Shown: one piece after another, positions 27,608 to 36,234 of the stretch
Position numbering within the stretch: position 1 is the first letter of the stretch
How the letters are laid out: each line of letters begins with the position of its first letter
Notes under the pieces: model-generated
The model's input: only the letters and a program-made list of their open reading frames with translations
What the model was told of the DNA's origin: nothing
Databases searched by the model: none
Position numbers and translations under genes: made by a program
Assembly (NCBI RefSeq): GCF_000717715.1
Contig: NZ_JOAI01000009.1
Coordinates: 111,420-175,419 of the forward strand
Origin: Streptomyces sp. NRRL B-24484
GTDB lineage: Bacteria > Actinomycetota > Actinomycetes > Streptomycetales > Streptomycetaceae
DNA length: 64,000 bases
Direction of reading: 5' to 3'

Positions 27608-28432
27608 ATGCCCAGCAGCGCATCCGGACAGAAGATCGCCTTCCTCGGCACCGGCAAGATCGGCGAGGCCCTGCTCTCCGGCCTGCTGCGGGCCGGCACG
27701 GACCCGGCCGACGTCCTGGTCACCGCCCGCCGACCGGAACGCGCCGCCGAACTCGCCGCCCGCCACGGCGTCACCGCCGTCACCAACGCCGAGGCCGCGA
27801 AGCTCGCCGACACCCTGATCCTCGCGGTGAAGCCGCAGGACATGGGCACCCTGCTGGAGGAGCTCGCACCGCACGTCGCCCCCGACCGGCTGGTCGTCTC
27901 GGCCGCCGCAGGCATCCCGACCGCCTGGTTCGAGGAGCGGCTCGCCGCCGGCACCCCGGTCGTCCGCGTCATGCCCAACACCCCCGTCCTGGTGGACGAG
28001 GGCATGAGCGTCATCTCCGGCGGCTCGCACGCCTCCGAGGCCCACCTGGAGCGCACCGAGGCGATCTTCCGCTCGGTCGGCAAGGCGATCCGCCTGCCCG
28101 AGGCCCAGCAGGACGCGGCCACCGCCCTCTCCGGCTCCGGCCCCGCCTACTTCTACTTCCTGGTCGAGGCGATGACCGACGCCGGCATCCTGCTCGGCCT
28201 GCCCCGGCAGGTGGCCCACGACCTCATCGTGCAGTCCGCGATCGGCGCCTCGATCATGCTGCGCGACTCCGGCGAACACCCCGTCAAGCTCCGCGAGGCG
28301 GTCACCTCTCCGGCCGGCACCACCATCGCGGCCATCCGCGAGCTGGAGAACCACGGCGTCCGTGCCGCGCTGCTCGGTGCCCTGGAGGCCGCCCGCGACC
28401 GCTCCCGCGAGCTCGCCGGCGGCGGCAAGTAG
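27608..28432 (+). CDS. proC: Pyrroline-5-carboxylate reductase
   Basis: This 274-aa enzyme reduces pyrroline-5-carboxylate to proline with NAD(P)H, the last step of proline synthesis. The dinucleotide motif is IAFLGTGKIGEALLSGLL; other landmarks are ILAVKPQDMG, SAAAGIP, VVRVMPNTPVLVDEGM and the C-terminal signature TALSGSGPAYFYFLVEAMTD followed by REAVTSPAGTTIAAI. The length equals the family norm. ATG 27608 has GAAGGAGCGG upstream. It is followed by a perfect terminator. Confidence 0.96.
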   Translation: MPSSASGQKIAFLGTGKIGEALLSGLLRAGTDPADVLVTARRPERAAELAARHGVTAVTNAEAAKLADTLILAVKPQDMGTLLEELAPHVAPDRLVVSAAAGIPTAWFEERLAAGTPVVRVMPNTPVLVDEGMSVISGGSHASEAHLERTEAIFRSVGKAIRLPEAQQDAATALSGSGPAYFYFLVEAMTDAGILLGLPRQVAHDLIVQSAIGASIMLRDSGEHPVKLREAVTSPAGTTIAAIRELENHGVRAALLGALEAARDRSRELAGGGK

Positions 28433-28438
28433 CCGCCG

Positions 28439-28470
28439 CGGCCCGGCACCGGAGGGCCGGTGCCGGGCCG
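28439..28470. terminator. Terminator after proC
   Basis: CGGCCCGGCACCGG (28439-28452) and CCGGTGCCGGGCCG (28457-28470) form a perfect 14-bp stem with an AGGG loop, starting 7 bp after the proC stop. The TAGGCT promoter of the next gene follows directly. Confidence 0.75.
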
Positions 28471-28484
28471 GTAGGCTCGACCGG

Positions 28485-29138
28485 GTGAGCTACGACCTGG
28501 TGATCTTCGACAACGACGGGGTGCTCGTCGACAGCGAGCCCATCTCCAACCGGGTGCTCGCCGAGTACCTCACCGAACTCGGCTACCCGACCACCGTCGA
28601 GGACTCCTACCGGGACTACATGGGCACCGCCGCCCACCGGGTCCACGACGTGATCCTGGAACGGCACGGCGACCAGCTGCCCGAGGGCTTCGACGACCTC
28701 TTCCACGGCCGGGTGTTCGCCGCCTTCGAGGCCGAACTCGGCCCGGTCGCCGGGGCCGAGACCCTGCTCAAGACCCTGCAGCAGTCCGGCGTCCGGTACT
28801 GCCTCGCCTCCTCCGCGCACCACTCCTGGATCCGCACCGCGCTCGACCTCACCGGCCTGCGCGGGCACCTCGCGGAGGAGCTGATCTTCAGCGCCCAGGA
28901 CGTCGGCGTCGGCAAGCCCGCCCCCGACCTGTTCCTGCACGCCGCCCGCACCATGGGCGTGCCGCCCGAGCGCTGCCTCGTCCTGGAGGACAGCCCCAAC
29001 GGCGTGCTCGCCGCCCGCGCCGCCGGCATGGACGTGCACGGGTACGCCGCGCTCACCGACCCCGCCAAGCTCACCGCCGCCGGCGCCACCGGCCTCTTCA
29101 CGAGCCTCACCGAGGTCCCCGCCCTCCTGGGCCGCTGA
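28485..29138 (+). CDS. HAD-family hydrolase (beta-phosphoglucomutase/phosphatase type)
   Basis: This 217-aa protein has HAD motif I DLVIFDNDGVLVDSEP (residues 4-19), motif II CLASSAHH, motif III around VGVGKPAPDLFLHAA and motif IV LVLEDSPNGVLAARAAGM. It also has the helical cap of subclass I. This is the layout of phosphoglycolate phosphatase or beta-phosphoglucomutase relatives; the substrate is not determinable. GTG 28485 is 7 nt after TAGGCT (28472-28477) and has no ribosome site, so it is probably translated from a leaderless mRNA. Confidence 0.9.
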   Translation: MSYDLVIFDNDGVLVDSEPISNRVLAEYLTELGYPTTVEDSYRDYMGTAAHRVHDVILERHGDQLPEGFDDLFHGRVFAAFEAELGPVAGAETLLKTLQQSGVRYCLASSAHHSWIRTALDLTGLRGHLAEELIFSAQDVGVGKPAPDLFLHAARTMGVPPERCLVLEDSPNGVLAARAAGMDVHGYAALTDPAKLTAAGATGLFTSLTEVPALLGR

Positions 29139-29235
29139 CCGGTCCCGTTCCGATCGGTCCCACCCCCTCCCGGAACGGGCCGCCAGGGCCTACGCTCGGC
29201 CACCACACGTCGGTACCCACCAGTAGCGGGGGCCC

Positions 29236-30432
29236 ATGGCCGAGACCACCCAGCGGCTGCGGCAGGCGCGCGCCGCGCTGGCAGCGAGCTTCCTGCTGCA
29301 GGGCGCCACCTTCGCCCTGCTGGTCAGCTGCATCCCGGAGATCCAGCGGCGGTACGGCCTCGACGACTCGCTGCTGCCGGTCTTCCTCGCCGCGGTGCCG
29401 ATCCTCGCCGGTGCGGGCTCGATCGCCTCCGAGGCGCTGGTGCGGCGCAGCAGCCCGCGCGCCGTCCTGCGGGTCGTGCAGCCCGCCGTCTGCCTCGCCC
29501 TCGCCGCCGTCGGCGTCGGCACCGCGCTGTGGCAGCTCGCCCTCGCGCTGGCCGCCTTCGGCCTGCTGGTCGGCGCGCTGGACGCGTCGATGAACATGCT
29601 CGGCGTCGGCCTCCAGCACCGCTACGGCCGCAGCATCATGCTCGGCTTCCACGCCGCGTTCAGCCTCGGCGGGATCGCCGGTGCCGCCGTCGCCGGCCTC
29701 GGCGCCCACCACGGGACACCGCTGAGCGTGCTGTTCGCCGGCTCCGCGGCCGTCCTGATCCCGGCCGCCCTGCTGGTCGGCACCCGGTTCGCCGGCCCGG
29801 CGGAACTCGGCGACGCCGTCGAGCAGGCCGCCCGCGCGGCCGGCCGCGCCGTCCCCTGGCGGCCCCTGCTGCCGCTCTGCCTCGCCATGGCGGTCGCCTA
29901 CATCGCGGACGCCTCGGTCTCCAACTACAGCGTCAAGTACCTCACCGACACCCTGCACAGCCCCGACGACGTCGCCAAGCTCTCCTACCTCGGCTACATG
30001 CTGGCGATGCTGGTCGGCCGGGCCCTCGGCGACCGCGGGGTGCAGCGCTTCGGCGCGGTCGCGGTCGTCCGGGTCGGTGCGGCGACCGCCGCCCTCGGCT
30101 TTGCCGCCGCCGCGGCCGCCCCCGCGCCGTGGGCCGGGATCGCCGCCTTCACCCTGCTCGGGCTCGGCATCTGCGCGATCATCCCGCAGGTCTTCGCGGC
30201 GGGCGGGCGCCTGATGCCCGCCGACTCGGACGCCGCCGTCGCCCGGCTCAACCTCTTCAACTACGTCGGCTTCCTGGTCGGCTCCCCGCTGGTCGGGGCG
30301 ATCGGCGACGCCGGTTCCTACCGGGCCGCACTGCTCGCCCCGATGCTGCTGGTGCTCGTCGTGCTGCCGCTCGCCCGCCACTTCGCCCCCGCACCGGCCC
30401 GGGAGGCCAAGGAGCCCGTCCAGGCGCACTGA
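29236..30432 (+). CDS. Major facilitator superfamily transporter
   Basis: This 398-aa protein has about twelve hydrophobic segments in two halves split by a polar loop near residue 190-215 (AELGDAVEQAARAAGRAVPW). The first helix region reads ALAASFLLQGATFALLVSCI. It resembles small actinobacterial MFS exporters of the fucose-permease/YbjJ-like type (ALDASMNMLGVGLQHRYGRS, MLGFHAAFSLGGIAGAA). The substrate is unknown. A TACGCT at about 29192 could serve as -10. It is followed 42 bp later by acuC. Confidence 0.88.
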   Translation: MAETTQRLRQARAALAASFLLQGATFALLVSCIPEIQRRYGLDDSLLPVFLAAVPILAGAGSIASEALVRRSSPRAVLRVVQPAVCLALAAVGVGTALWQLALALAAFGLLVGALDASMNMLGVGLQHRYGRSIMLGFHAAFSLGGIAGAAVAGLGAHHGTPLSVLFAGSAAVLIPAALLVGTRFAGPAELGDAVEQAARAAGRAVPWRPLLPLCLAMAVAYIADASVSNYSVKYLTDTLHSPDDVAKLSYLGYMLAMLVGRALGDRGVQRFGAVAVVRVGAATAALGFAAAAAAPAPWAGIAAFTLLGLGICAIIPQVFAAGGRLMPADSDAAVARLNLFNYVGFLVGSPLVGAIGDAGSYRAALLAPMLLVLVVLPLARHFAPAPAREAKEPVQAH

Positions 30433-30474
30433 ACCCCCTGCGTCCCGCCCCCGCCCACCCACTACGGTGGAGGC

Positions 30475-31674
30475 ATGCCCGACGCCGAGCGCGACGACGC
30501 CCCCTGCGGCCTGCACCTCTTCTGGGACGACGCGGTGACCGCGTACGACTTCGGCGCCGGCCATCCGATGGACCCGACCAGGCTCGCCCTCACCAAACAC
30601 CTGGTCGACGCCTTCGGGCTCGACCGCGGCCCCGGCGTCACCGTCCGCTCGGCCCCCGCCGCCGGGGACTCCACCCTGCGGCTGGTGCACACCGCCGAGT
30701 ACATCGCCGCCGTCCGCAAGGTCGCCGCCGACCCGGACCTCGCCGACCTGCGGCACGGCCTCGGCACCGACGACAACTGGGCCTTCCCCGGCCTGCACAC
30801 CGCCTCCGCGCTGATCGCCGGCCAGTCCGTCGCCGCCGCCGAGTCGGTCTGGCGCGGCGAGGCCCGGCACGCCGTCAACTTCGCCGGCGGGCTGCACCAC
30901 GCCATGCCCGACCGGGCCTCCGGCTTCTGCGTCTACAACGACCCCGCGCTGGCCGTCGCCCGGCTGCTGGAGCTCGGCGCCGAGCGGGTCGCCTACGTCG
31001 ACGTCGACGTGCACCACGGCGACGGCGTCCAGCAGGCCTTCTGGAACGACCCGCGGGTGCTCACCGTCTCGCTGCACGAGCACCCCGCGACGCTCTTCCC
31101 GGAGACCGGCTGGTCCACCGAGTCGGGCGGGCCGGACGCCCCCGGCAGCGCCGCCAACCTGCCGCTGCCGGCCGGCACCGGCGACGCCGGCTGGCTGCGC
31201 GCCTTCCACGCCCTGGTGCCCGAGCTGCTCGCCGCCTTCCGCCCCCAGGTGCTGGTCACCCAGCACGGCGCCGACACCCACGTCGAGGACCCGCTCGCGC
31301 ACCTCGCGGTCAGCCTCGACGCCCAGCGCCTGGTCGCCGAGGCGCTGCACGGCCTCGCCCACCAGCACGCCGACGGCCGCTGGATCGCCCTCGGCGGGGG
31401 CGGCTACGCCGTGGTCGACGTGGTGCCCAGAACCTGGACGCACCTGGTCGCCACCGCGGCGAACCGGCCGCTCGACCCGACCGCCGAGACCCCCGAGGAG
31501 TGGCGCGCCGAGGTCTACCGCCGCACCCGGCAGCAGGCGCCGCTGCGGATGACCGACGGCGCCGACCCCGACTGGCGGGACTTCCACGACGGCTACGACC
31601 CCGCGTCCCGCCTCGACCAGGCGATCATCGCCGCCCGCCGGGCCGTCTACCCGCACCACGGCCTGCTGCCCTGA
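30475..31674 (+). CDS. acuC: Acetoin utilization protein AcuC (class I histone-deacetylase fold)
   Basis: This 399-aa zinc hydrolase has the HDAC-fold signatures: HPMDPTRLALTKHLVDAFGL at the N-terminus, the His pair in NFAGGLHHAMPDRASGFCVY, metal ligands in AYVDVDVHHGDGVQQAF, VSLHEHP, and the catalytic Tyr region LGGGGYAVVDVVPRTW. In actinobacteria AcuC deacetylates acetyl-CoA synthetase and other proteins. The length matches the family. ATG 30475 is 6 nt after TACGGT; GGAGG is present but only 1 nt from the ATG, so a leaderless mRNA is more likely. Confidence 0.92.
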   Translation: MPDAERDDAPCGLHLFWDDAVTAYDFGAGHPMDPTRLALTKHLVDAFGLDRGPGVTVRSAPAAGDSTLRLVHTAEYIAAVRKVAADPDLADLRHGLGTDDNWAFPGLHTASALIAGQSVAAAESVWRGEARHAVNFAGGLHHAMPDRASGFCVYNDPALAVARLLELGAERVAYVDVDVHHGDGVQQAFWNDPRVLTVSLHEHPATLFPETGWSTESGGPDAPGSAANLPLPAGTGDAGWLRAFHALVPELLAAFRPQVLVTQHGADTHVEDPLAHLAVSLDAQRLVAEALHGLAHQHADGRWIALGGGGYAVVDVVPRTWTHLVATAANRPLDPTAETPEEWRAEVYRRTRQQAPLRMTDGADPDWRDFHDGYDPASRLDQAIIAARRAVYPHHGLLP

Positions 31675-31798
31675 CCTGCGGCCGGGCCCGGCGCCCGGTG
31701 CCGCGCCCCGCGCGCCGGGCCGGTGCTCCCGAGCGCCCCGTCGTCCCGGACCGGCCGGTCCGCCTGCGCCATACGCCTTTCGGCTACGTACTGCAATC

Positions 31799-31835
31799 GG
31801 GGGATGCCGCACCGTACAAGGACTCGGCATCCCCC
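31799..31835. terminator. Hairpin between acuC and the HTH gene
   Basis: GGGGGATGCCG (31799-31809) and CGGCATCCCCC (31825-31835) form a perfect 11-bp stem with a 15-nt loop, followed by TCTTCCC. It would end acuC transcription; being about 100 bp before the HTH gene it could also lie in that gene's control region. Confidence 0.6.
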
Positions 31836-31937
31836 TCTTCCCACTGGTACCACCCATAACTACTCTGGGCATACACGTGTGCCGGTTGAGTCACCGGAGG
31901 GGAAGCCGGTGCCTTGCACACGGGTAAGGGTCGGGTG

Positions 31938-32153
31938 ATGGTCATGAGTTCAGGCGAACGCCCCCTGCAGGAAGTCGTCTTCCTGACCGTGGCCGAGGTG
32001 GCCTCGGTCATGAGGGTGTCCAAGATGACGGTGTACCGCCTGGTGCACAGCGGTGAACTGCCGGCGATCCGGGTCGGGCGCTCCTTCCGCGTCCCGGAGC
32101 AGGCGGTCCACGCGTACCTGAAGGAGTCCTACGTGCGGCTCGAGAGCGCGTAG
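31938..32153 (+). CDS. Small excisionase-type HTH DNA-binding protein
   Basis: This 71-aa protein is a single MerR/excisionase-like winged helix: [20 protein letters not shown], then [20 protein letters not shown] and a short tail. It is close to S. coelicolor SCO3328, which I recall as a BldD target called bdtA; it is not BldC, whose sequence differs (RWAKAGKL and GGHRRY motifs are absent here). Three in-frame starts cluster at 31935, 31938 and 31944; ATG 31938 best fits the AAGGG ribosome site. The next gene is the basic COX24-like peptide, and bldN is 4 kb away. Confidence 0.85.
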   Translation: MVMSSGERPLQEVVFLTVAEVASVMRVSKMTVYRLVHSGELPAIRVGRSFRVPEQAVHAYLKESYVRLESA

Positions 32154-32174
32154 GCCTGACACGGCAGGGCAGGA

Positions 32175-32204
32175 TTACTGCTTACCCCGGGCGGACGGTA
32201 GGCT
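32175..32204 (+). promoter_or_regulatory. Promoter for the COX24-like peptide gene
   Basis: TTACTG (32175-32180) and TAGGCT (32199-32204) are separated by 18 bp, a vegetative-type promoter. It would give a leader of about 60 nt before the GTG at 32273. Confidence 0.5.
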
Positions 32205-32272
32205 GGGCCCTCCGTCAGTCGTATGGACACCCGTCTCCCATGGACGGGGTCCGAGTGAGCGAGGTTTGTTCC

Positions 32273-32371
32273 GTGGGCTCTGTCATCAAGAAGCGTCGCA
32301 AGCGTATGGCCAAGAAGAAGCACCGCAAGCTTCTGAAGCGCACTCGCGTGCAGCGTCGCAACAAGAAGTAA
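32273..32371 (+). CDS. 32-aa basic AURKAIP1/COX24-domain protein
   Basis: This tiny gene encodes [20 protein letters not shown] and a further twelve residues ending in RNKK, more than half Lys and Arg. Actinobacteria carry this AURKAIP1/COX24-domain peptide in nearly all genomes, always beside the excisionase-type HTH gene. In the related mitochondrial protein the domain is part of the small ribosomal subunit (bS22-like), so ribosome association is the likely role. The GTG start at 32273 and TAA at 32371 are certain from the conserved sequence. Confidence 0.9.
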   Translation: MGSVIKKRRKRMAKKKHRKLLKRTRVQRRNKK

Positions 32372-32590
32372 CCCGCGGCCGGACTACTTCCCGCTCACGC
32401 GGGGGGCCAGCCGCTGCACCGACGGCCGCCTCGCGCGCACCAGGTGTCCGAACTGCCCGCCCGGGCCCAGCCCGGGCGGGCAGTGGTGTCTGCGCACCCG
32501 GGGGCGGCGCCGCGGGCGTGGCGCCGGTACGGCCCGGAAACATCCGCACGGTACGGTGCAGTCAGGGCGACACGAGGAGGCCGCAGCAGC

Positions 32591-33649
32591 GTGGGCAGGA
32601 CCGTACTCGTCACCGGTGTGGCCCGGCACCTCGGCGCCCGGTTCGCCGCCGACCTCGCCCGCGCCCGCGGGGTGGACAAGGTCGTCGGCGTCGACGTCCA
32701 GCCGCCCGCCGGGGACCTGCCGCCCGGGATCGACTTCGCCCGGCTCGACCTGCGCCGCCCGGCCGTCGCCCGGGTGATCGCCGAGCACGACGTCGACACC
32801 GTCGTTCACCTCAACGTCTCCGCGATGGGCCCCGGCGGCCGTTCCACGGTCAAGGAGACCAACGTCATCGGCACCATGCAGCTGCTCGGTGCCTGCCAGA
32901 AGGCCCCGGGGGTGCGCCGCCTGGTGGTGAAGTCCACCACCGGCGTGTACGGCTCCGCCCCCCGCGACCCGGCCGTCTTCCACGAGCGGATGCAGCCCAA
33001 GGAGCTGCCGGCCGGCGGCTTCGCCCGGGACGCCGCCGAGGTCGAGGGCTACGTCCGCGGCTTCGCCCGCCGCCGGCCCGACGTCGCCGTCACCGTGCTG
33101 CGCTTCGCCAACATCGTCGGCCCGGTCGGGGACACCCCGCTCTGTGCCTGGTTCTCCCTGCCGGTGCTGCCCACCGTGCTCGGCCGCGACCCCCGCCTGC
33201 AGTTCGTCCACGAGGACGACGCCGTCGAGGTGCTCCGGCTCGCCGCCCTGGACCCGCGCCCCGGCACCACCAACACCGGCACCTTCAACGTGGCCGGCGA
33301 CGGCGTCCTGCTGCTCTCGCAGTGCGCCCGCCGCCTCGGCCGGCCCACCGTGCCGCTGCTCAGGCCCGCCCTCGGCGCGGTCGCCGGGCTCGTCCGGCAG
33401 ACCAGGCTGGCCGACATCTCGCCCGAGCTGATCCAACTGCTCACCCACGGCCGGGTGGTGGACACCACCCAGCTCCGCGAGACCTTCGGCCACACCCCCC
33501 GCTTCACCACCGCCGAGGCGTTCGCCGACTTCGCCGCCGCCCAGCGGGCCGGCCTGCTGCCCCCCGAACGGCTCGCCGCCGTCACCGACCGGCTGGCCGC
33601 CCTGCTCGGCCAGGACGACCGCCCCACCCAGGAGCCGATGCCGCGATGA
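32591..33649 (+). CDS. NAD-dependent epimerase/dehydratase (extended SDR)
   Basis: This 352-aa protein has a Rossmann start VLVTGVARHLGARFAADLAR with a slightly altered glycine motif, NVIGTMQLLGACQ, and LVVKSTTGVYGSAPRDPAVF, where the usual YxxxK is weak. It also has TVLRFANIVGPVGDTPL and QFVHEDDAVEVL. Extended SDRs act on nucleotide sugars, but the incomplete active site makes an enzymatic role uncertain. The GTG start has GAGGAGG upstream. It overlaps the acyltransferase gene by ATGA, suggesting a joint role in the cell envelope. Confidence 0.85.
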   Translation: MGRTVLVTGVARHLGARFAADLARARGVDKVVGVDVQPPAGDLPPGIDFARLDLRRPAVARVIAEHDVDTVVHLNVSAMGPGGRSTVKETNVIGTMQLLGACQKAPGVRRLVVKSTTGVYGSAPRDPAVFHERMQPKELPAGGFARDAAEVEGYVRGFARRRPDVAVTVLRFANIVGPVGDTPLCAWFSLPVLPTVLGRDPRLQFVHEDDAVEVLRLAALDPRPGTTNTGTFNVAGDGVLLLSQCARRLGRPTVPLLRPALGAVAGLVRQTRLADISPELIQLLTHGRVVDTTQLRETFGHTPRFTTAEAFADFAAAQRAGLLPPERLAAVTDRLAALLGQDDRPTQEPMPR

Positions 33650-34659
33650 CCGCAGCCCGCAGGACCGAGCCGGCCGACGCCAAGGTCATCCCGATCGAGT
33701 CCGCGCCCAGCTGGCACCCCGGGAGCCCGGACGGCGGCGGCTTCGCCGACCGGCTGGCCGGGGCCGTCGGCGGGGCGCTCGCCGGACAACTCGGCGCCAC
33801 CGCCACCAAGGTCCTCGGCAAGGGCTGGGAGGACCGCGCCGCGAGCGGCCTGGCCTTCCTGCGGCGCCGGATCACCGGCGACTACGAGGTCGACGAGTTC
33901 GGCTTCGACCGGGAGCTCACCGAGGAGGTGCTGCTCTCGCTGCTGCGACCGGTCGCCGAGAAGTACTTCCGGGTGGAGGTCCTCGGCGTCGAGAACATCC
34001 CCGCCGAGGGCGGCGCGCTGATCGTCGCCAACCACTCCGGCACCATCCCGCTCGACGCGCTGATGACCCAGGTCGCGATCCACGACCACCACCCGCACCG
34101 GCGGCACCTGCGGATGCTCGCCGCCGACCTGGTCTTCGTCCTGCCGGTCGCCGGCGAGCTGGCCCGCAAGGCCGGCCACACCCTCGCCTGCAACGAGGAC
34201 GCCCAGGCCCTGCTGGAGCGCGGCGAGGTGGTCGGCGTCTGGCCGGAGGGCTTCAAGGGGATCGGCAAGCCGTTCTCCGAGCGGTACAAGCTCCAGCGCT
34301 TCGGCCGCGGCGGCTTCGTCTCCTCCGCCCTGCGCGCCGGCGTGCCGATCGTGCCCTGCTCGATCGTCGGCGCCGAGGAGACCTACCCGATGATCGGCAA
34401 CTTCCGCTCGCTCGCCCGGCTGCTCGGCCTGCCGTACGTGCCGATCACGCCGACCTTCCCCTGGCTGGGGCCGCTCGGCGCGATCCCGCTGCCGACCAAG
34501 TGGACGATCCAGTTCGGCGAACCGATCCCGACCGACGGGTACCCGCGGGAGGCCGCGGACGACCCGATGCTGGTCTTCAACCTCGCCGACCAGGTCCGCG
34601 AGACCATCCAGCACACCCTGTACAAGCTGCTCGTCCAGCGGCGGTCGGTGTTCTTCTGA
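33646..34659 (+). CDS. Lysophospholipid (1-acyl-sn-glycerol-3-phosphate) acyltransferase-family protein
   Basis: This 337-aa protein carries a PlsC-type acyltransferase domain: the catalytic block LIVANHSGTIPLDALM (NHSGTIPLD in place of NHxxxxD, about 127-135), VFVLPVAGEL, GVWPEGFKGIGKPFSERY (glycerol-phosphate binding, EG) and VPIVPCSIVGAEETYP. The first 100 residues are a streptomycete-specific extension with a Gly/Ala-rich part. It is coupled to the epimerase gene. The acceptor lipid is unknown. It ends at a perfect terminator shared with rsbN. Confidence 0.87.
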   Translation: MTAARRTEPADAKVIPIESAPSWHPGSPDGGGFADRLAGAVGGALAGQLGATATKVLGKGWEDRAASGLAFLRRRITGDYEVDEFGFDRELTEEVLLSLLRPVAEKYFRVEVLGVENIPAEGGALIVANHSGTIPLDALMTQVAIHDHHPHRRHLRMLAADLVFVLPVAGELARKAGHTLACNEDAQALLERGEVVGVWPEGFKGIGKPFSERYKLQRFGRGGFVSSALRAGVPIVPCSIVGAEETYPMIGNFRSLARLLGLPYVPITPTFPWLGPLGAIPLPTKWTIQFGEPIPTDGYPREAADDPMLVFNLADQVRETIQHTLYKLLVQRRSVFF

Positions 34660-34719
34660 CCCCGTCGTCCCGGCGCCCACCCCGGCATCCCGGCGCCGAC
34701 GCCGGAACCGGGAACGCCT

Positions 34720-34756
34720 GAGCGGCCGTGGGAGCTCGGGAATCCCACGGCCGCTC
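34720..34756. terminator. Bidirectional terminator between acyltransferase gene and rsbN
   Basis: GAGCGGCCGTGGGA (34720-34733) and TCCCACGGCCGCTC (34743-34756) form a perfect 14-bp stem with a 9-nt loop between two convergent genes. Confidence 0.75.
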
Positions 34757-34770
34757 GGGCGGAGCCGGCC

Positions 34771-35979
34771 TCAGCCCAGGGTGAGACCCGGCAGCAACCC
34801 GGGGATCAGCGGCGGGATCGTGAGTCCCTGACCCTCCGGAGCCCCGGAGGCCGAGCCGCTCGGCGCGGGGGAAGCACCCGATCCGGTCGTGCCGCCGGTG
34901 GCCGGTGCGCCGGACTGCCCGCCGCCCAGGCCGCTGGTGAGGCCGTCGACCAGACCACCGACGCCCTGCGGGGCCGTGCTCGGCACGGCGCCGTTCGGCG
35001 CGGTACCGGTGCCGTGCGCCGTCGGCGCACCCGAACCGCCCTGGGTGGCGCCCTGGACGGTGCCCCCCGAGGCCTTGCCGGAGACCTGGCCGTCGTCCGA
35101 CCCCGTGCCGTGCTGGCCGCCCTGACCGGGCTGCTCCAGGTGCAGGGGCGCGACGTCCTCGCTTATGTCGTCGAACAGCTCGTCGACCTTGTCGGCCTGC
35201 GGGCCGAGCTGGCCGGGCAGCCGGCCGTGCAGGCGCGTCCACCGGTCGTCCTGGCCCGAGGCGAACGTGGCGAGCTGGCGCATCGGGGCCAGCGAGCCGT
35301 TGCTCCGGTACACCGAACGCAGCAGGTCGCGGCCGCGGAGGGCCTCGGCGTGCATGTCGTCCAGTGCCTGCCGGACCTGCTCGACCGTGTCCGGGCTCAG
35401 CGTGTCCGGCGAACCGGACCGCTGGAGCAGGGTCTGCGCCTCGTCCAGCCGGGTGGTCGCCTGCTCCAGCAGCAGCGCGCCGCGCTCGGAGTCCGACCCC
35501 GCCCAGTCCAGCCGGAGGCCCTCCAGGCCGCGCTTCATGCCGTAGAGGGCGTCACCCGGCAGGGCCCCGCCGCTGGCGGCCGCGGCGCCGGCGAAACCGC
35601 CGACCGCGACGCCCGCCACCAGGCCGCCGATCGCGAGGCGGCGGCCCCAGCGGCCGCGGGCCGCCCGGGCGGCCCGGTGCCCGCGCTGCCGCGGTACCGC
35701 CGCGCCGCCGCCGCCCTCGGCGAGGGCCTGCTCGAACGCGGCCATCAGCTGGGCCCGTTGGACCGCCTTGGCCTCCGCGGAGAACTCCGGCACCGGCAGT
35801 TCCCCGAGGATGTCCGCCACGGCCAGCAGCTCGGCCATCGCGGTGGATCCGGCGCGGTGGGCACCGCCCGGTGCGTCTCCGTCGGAGCCGCCCCCGCCGG
35901 GTGAGTTGTCCGTCCGGTGGGCCTCCAATGCCTCGGCGAAGGCCTTCGCCCGCCGGTGCTCCAGCACGTTTGCCGTCAC
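34771..35979 (-). CDS. rsbN: Anti-sigma factor RsbN (DUF5667 protein) for sigma-BldN
   Basis: This 402-aa single-pass protein has an N-terminal cytoplasmic anti-sigma segment (about 1-110, with AKAFAEALEAHR and AELLAVADILGELPVPEFS), then one membrane helix (LAIGGLVAGVAVGGFAGAAA, about 120-140). An outside DUF5667 domain follows (ALPGDALYGMKRGLEGLRLD, ALDDMHAEALRGRDLLRSV), and a long Gly/Ser/Pro tail. Position next to bldN and architecture match RsbN, which holds sigma-BldN inactive until aerial growth. GTG 35979 has GGGAGGTG upstream. The 255-bp gap to bldN contains a candidate sigma-BldN promoter, giving negative feedback. Confidence 0.88.
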   Translation of the reverse strand: MTANVLEHRRAKAFAEALEAHRTDNSPGGGGSDGDAPGGAHRAGSTAMAELLAVADILGELPVPEFSAEAKAVQRAQLMAAFEQALAEGGGGAAVPRQRGHRAARAARGRWGRRLAIGGLVAGVAVGGFAGAAAASGGALPGDALYGMKRGLEGLRLDWAGSDSERGALLLEQATTRLDEAQTLLQRSGSPDTLSPDTVEQVRQALDDMHAEALRGRDLLRSVYRSNGSLAPMRQLATFASGQDDRWTRLHGRLPGQLGPQADKVDELFDDISEDVAPLHLEQPGQGGQHGTGSDDGQVSGKASGGTVQGATQGGSGAPTAHGTGTAPNGAVPSTAPQGVGGLVDGLTSGLGGGQSGAPATGGTTGSGASPAPSGSASGAPEGQGLTIPPLIPGLLPGLTLG

Positions 35980-36112
35980 GGGCCGCACCTCCCTTCGTCG
36001 TTGTCGACACCGTGGCCAGCCGGGGGGTTGTCTCGGCGGGCCGAAACCACACCATCGGGTGATGCAGTCCGAACCTGCTTGACCGCACGCCCGTTGATGG
36101 TTTCCAGGCTGG

Positions 36113-36141
36113 CCAACGAGCGGTGCCGGGAGTCGGTTACG
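36113..36141 (-). promoter_or_regulatory. Candidate sigma-BldN-dependent promoter of rsbN
   Basis: On the minus strand CGTAAC (36141 to 36136) is followed after 17 bp by CGTTGG (36118 to 36113). As I recall it, the published sigma-BldN consensus has CGTAAC at -35 and a CGTTG-type -10. Transcription would start near 36106, about 127 nt before the rsbN GTG. Confidence 0.65.
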
Positions 36142-36234
36142 CACGACTGATCATGTGACCGCGCATTCACCCGCCCGTGTCGGAGCACGGGCCCGGGTGA
36201 CGGTCCGTCGGCTATGGGCGTCACGGCAGCAGGC

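Noticed and set aside
31879..31886. ACACGTGT palindrome upstream of the small HTH gene as an operator
   Set aside because: It is only 8 bp, has imperfect flanks and is expected by chance in a window of this size.
31938..32153. Possible bldC
   Set aside because: It is a small MerR-type HTH of the right size, but its sequence ([20 protein letters not shown]) fits the SCO3328 type beside the COX24-like peptide, not BldC.
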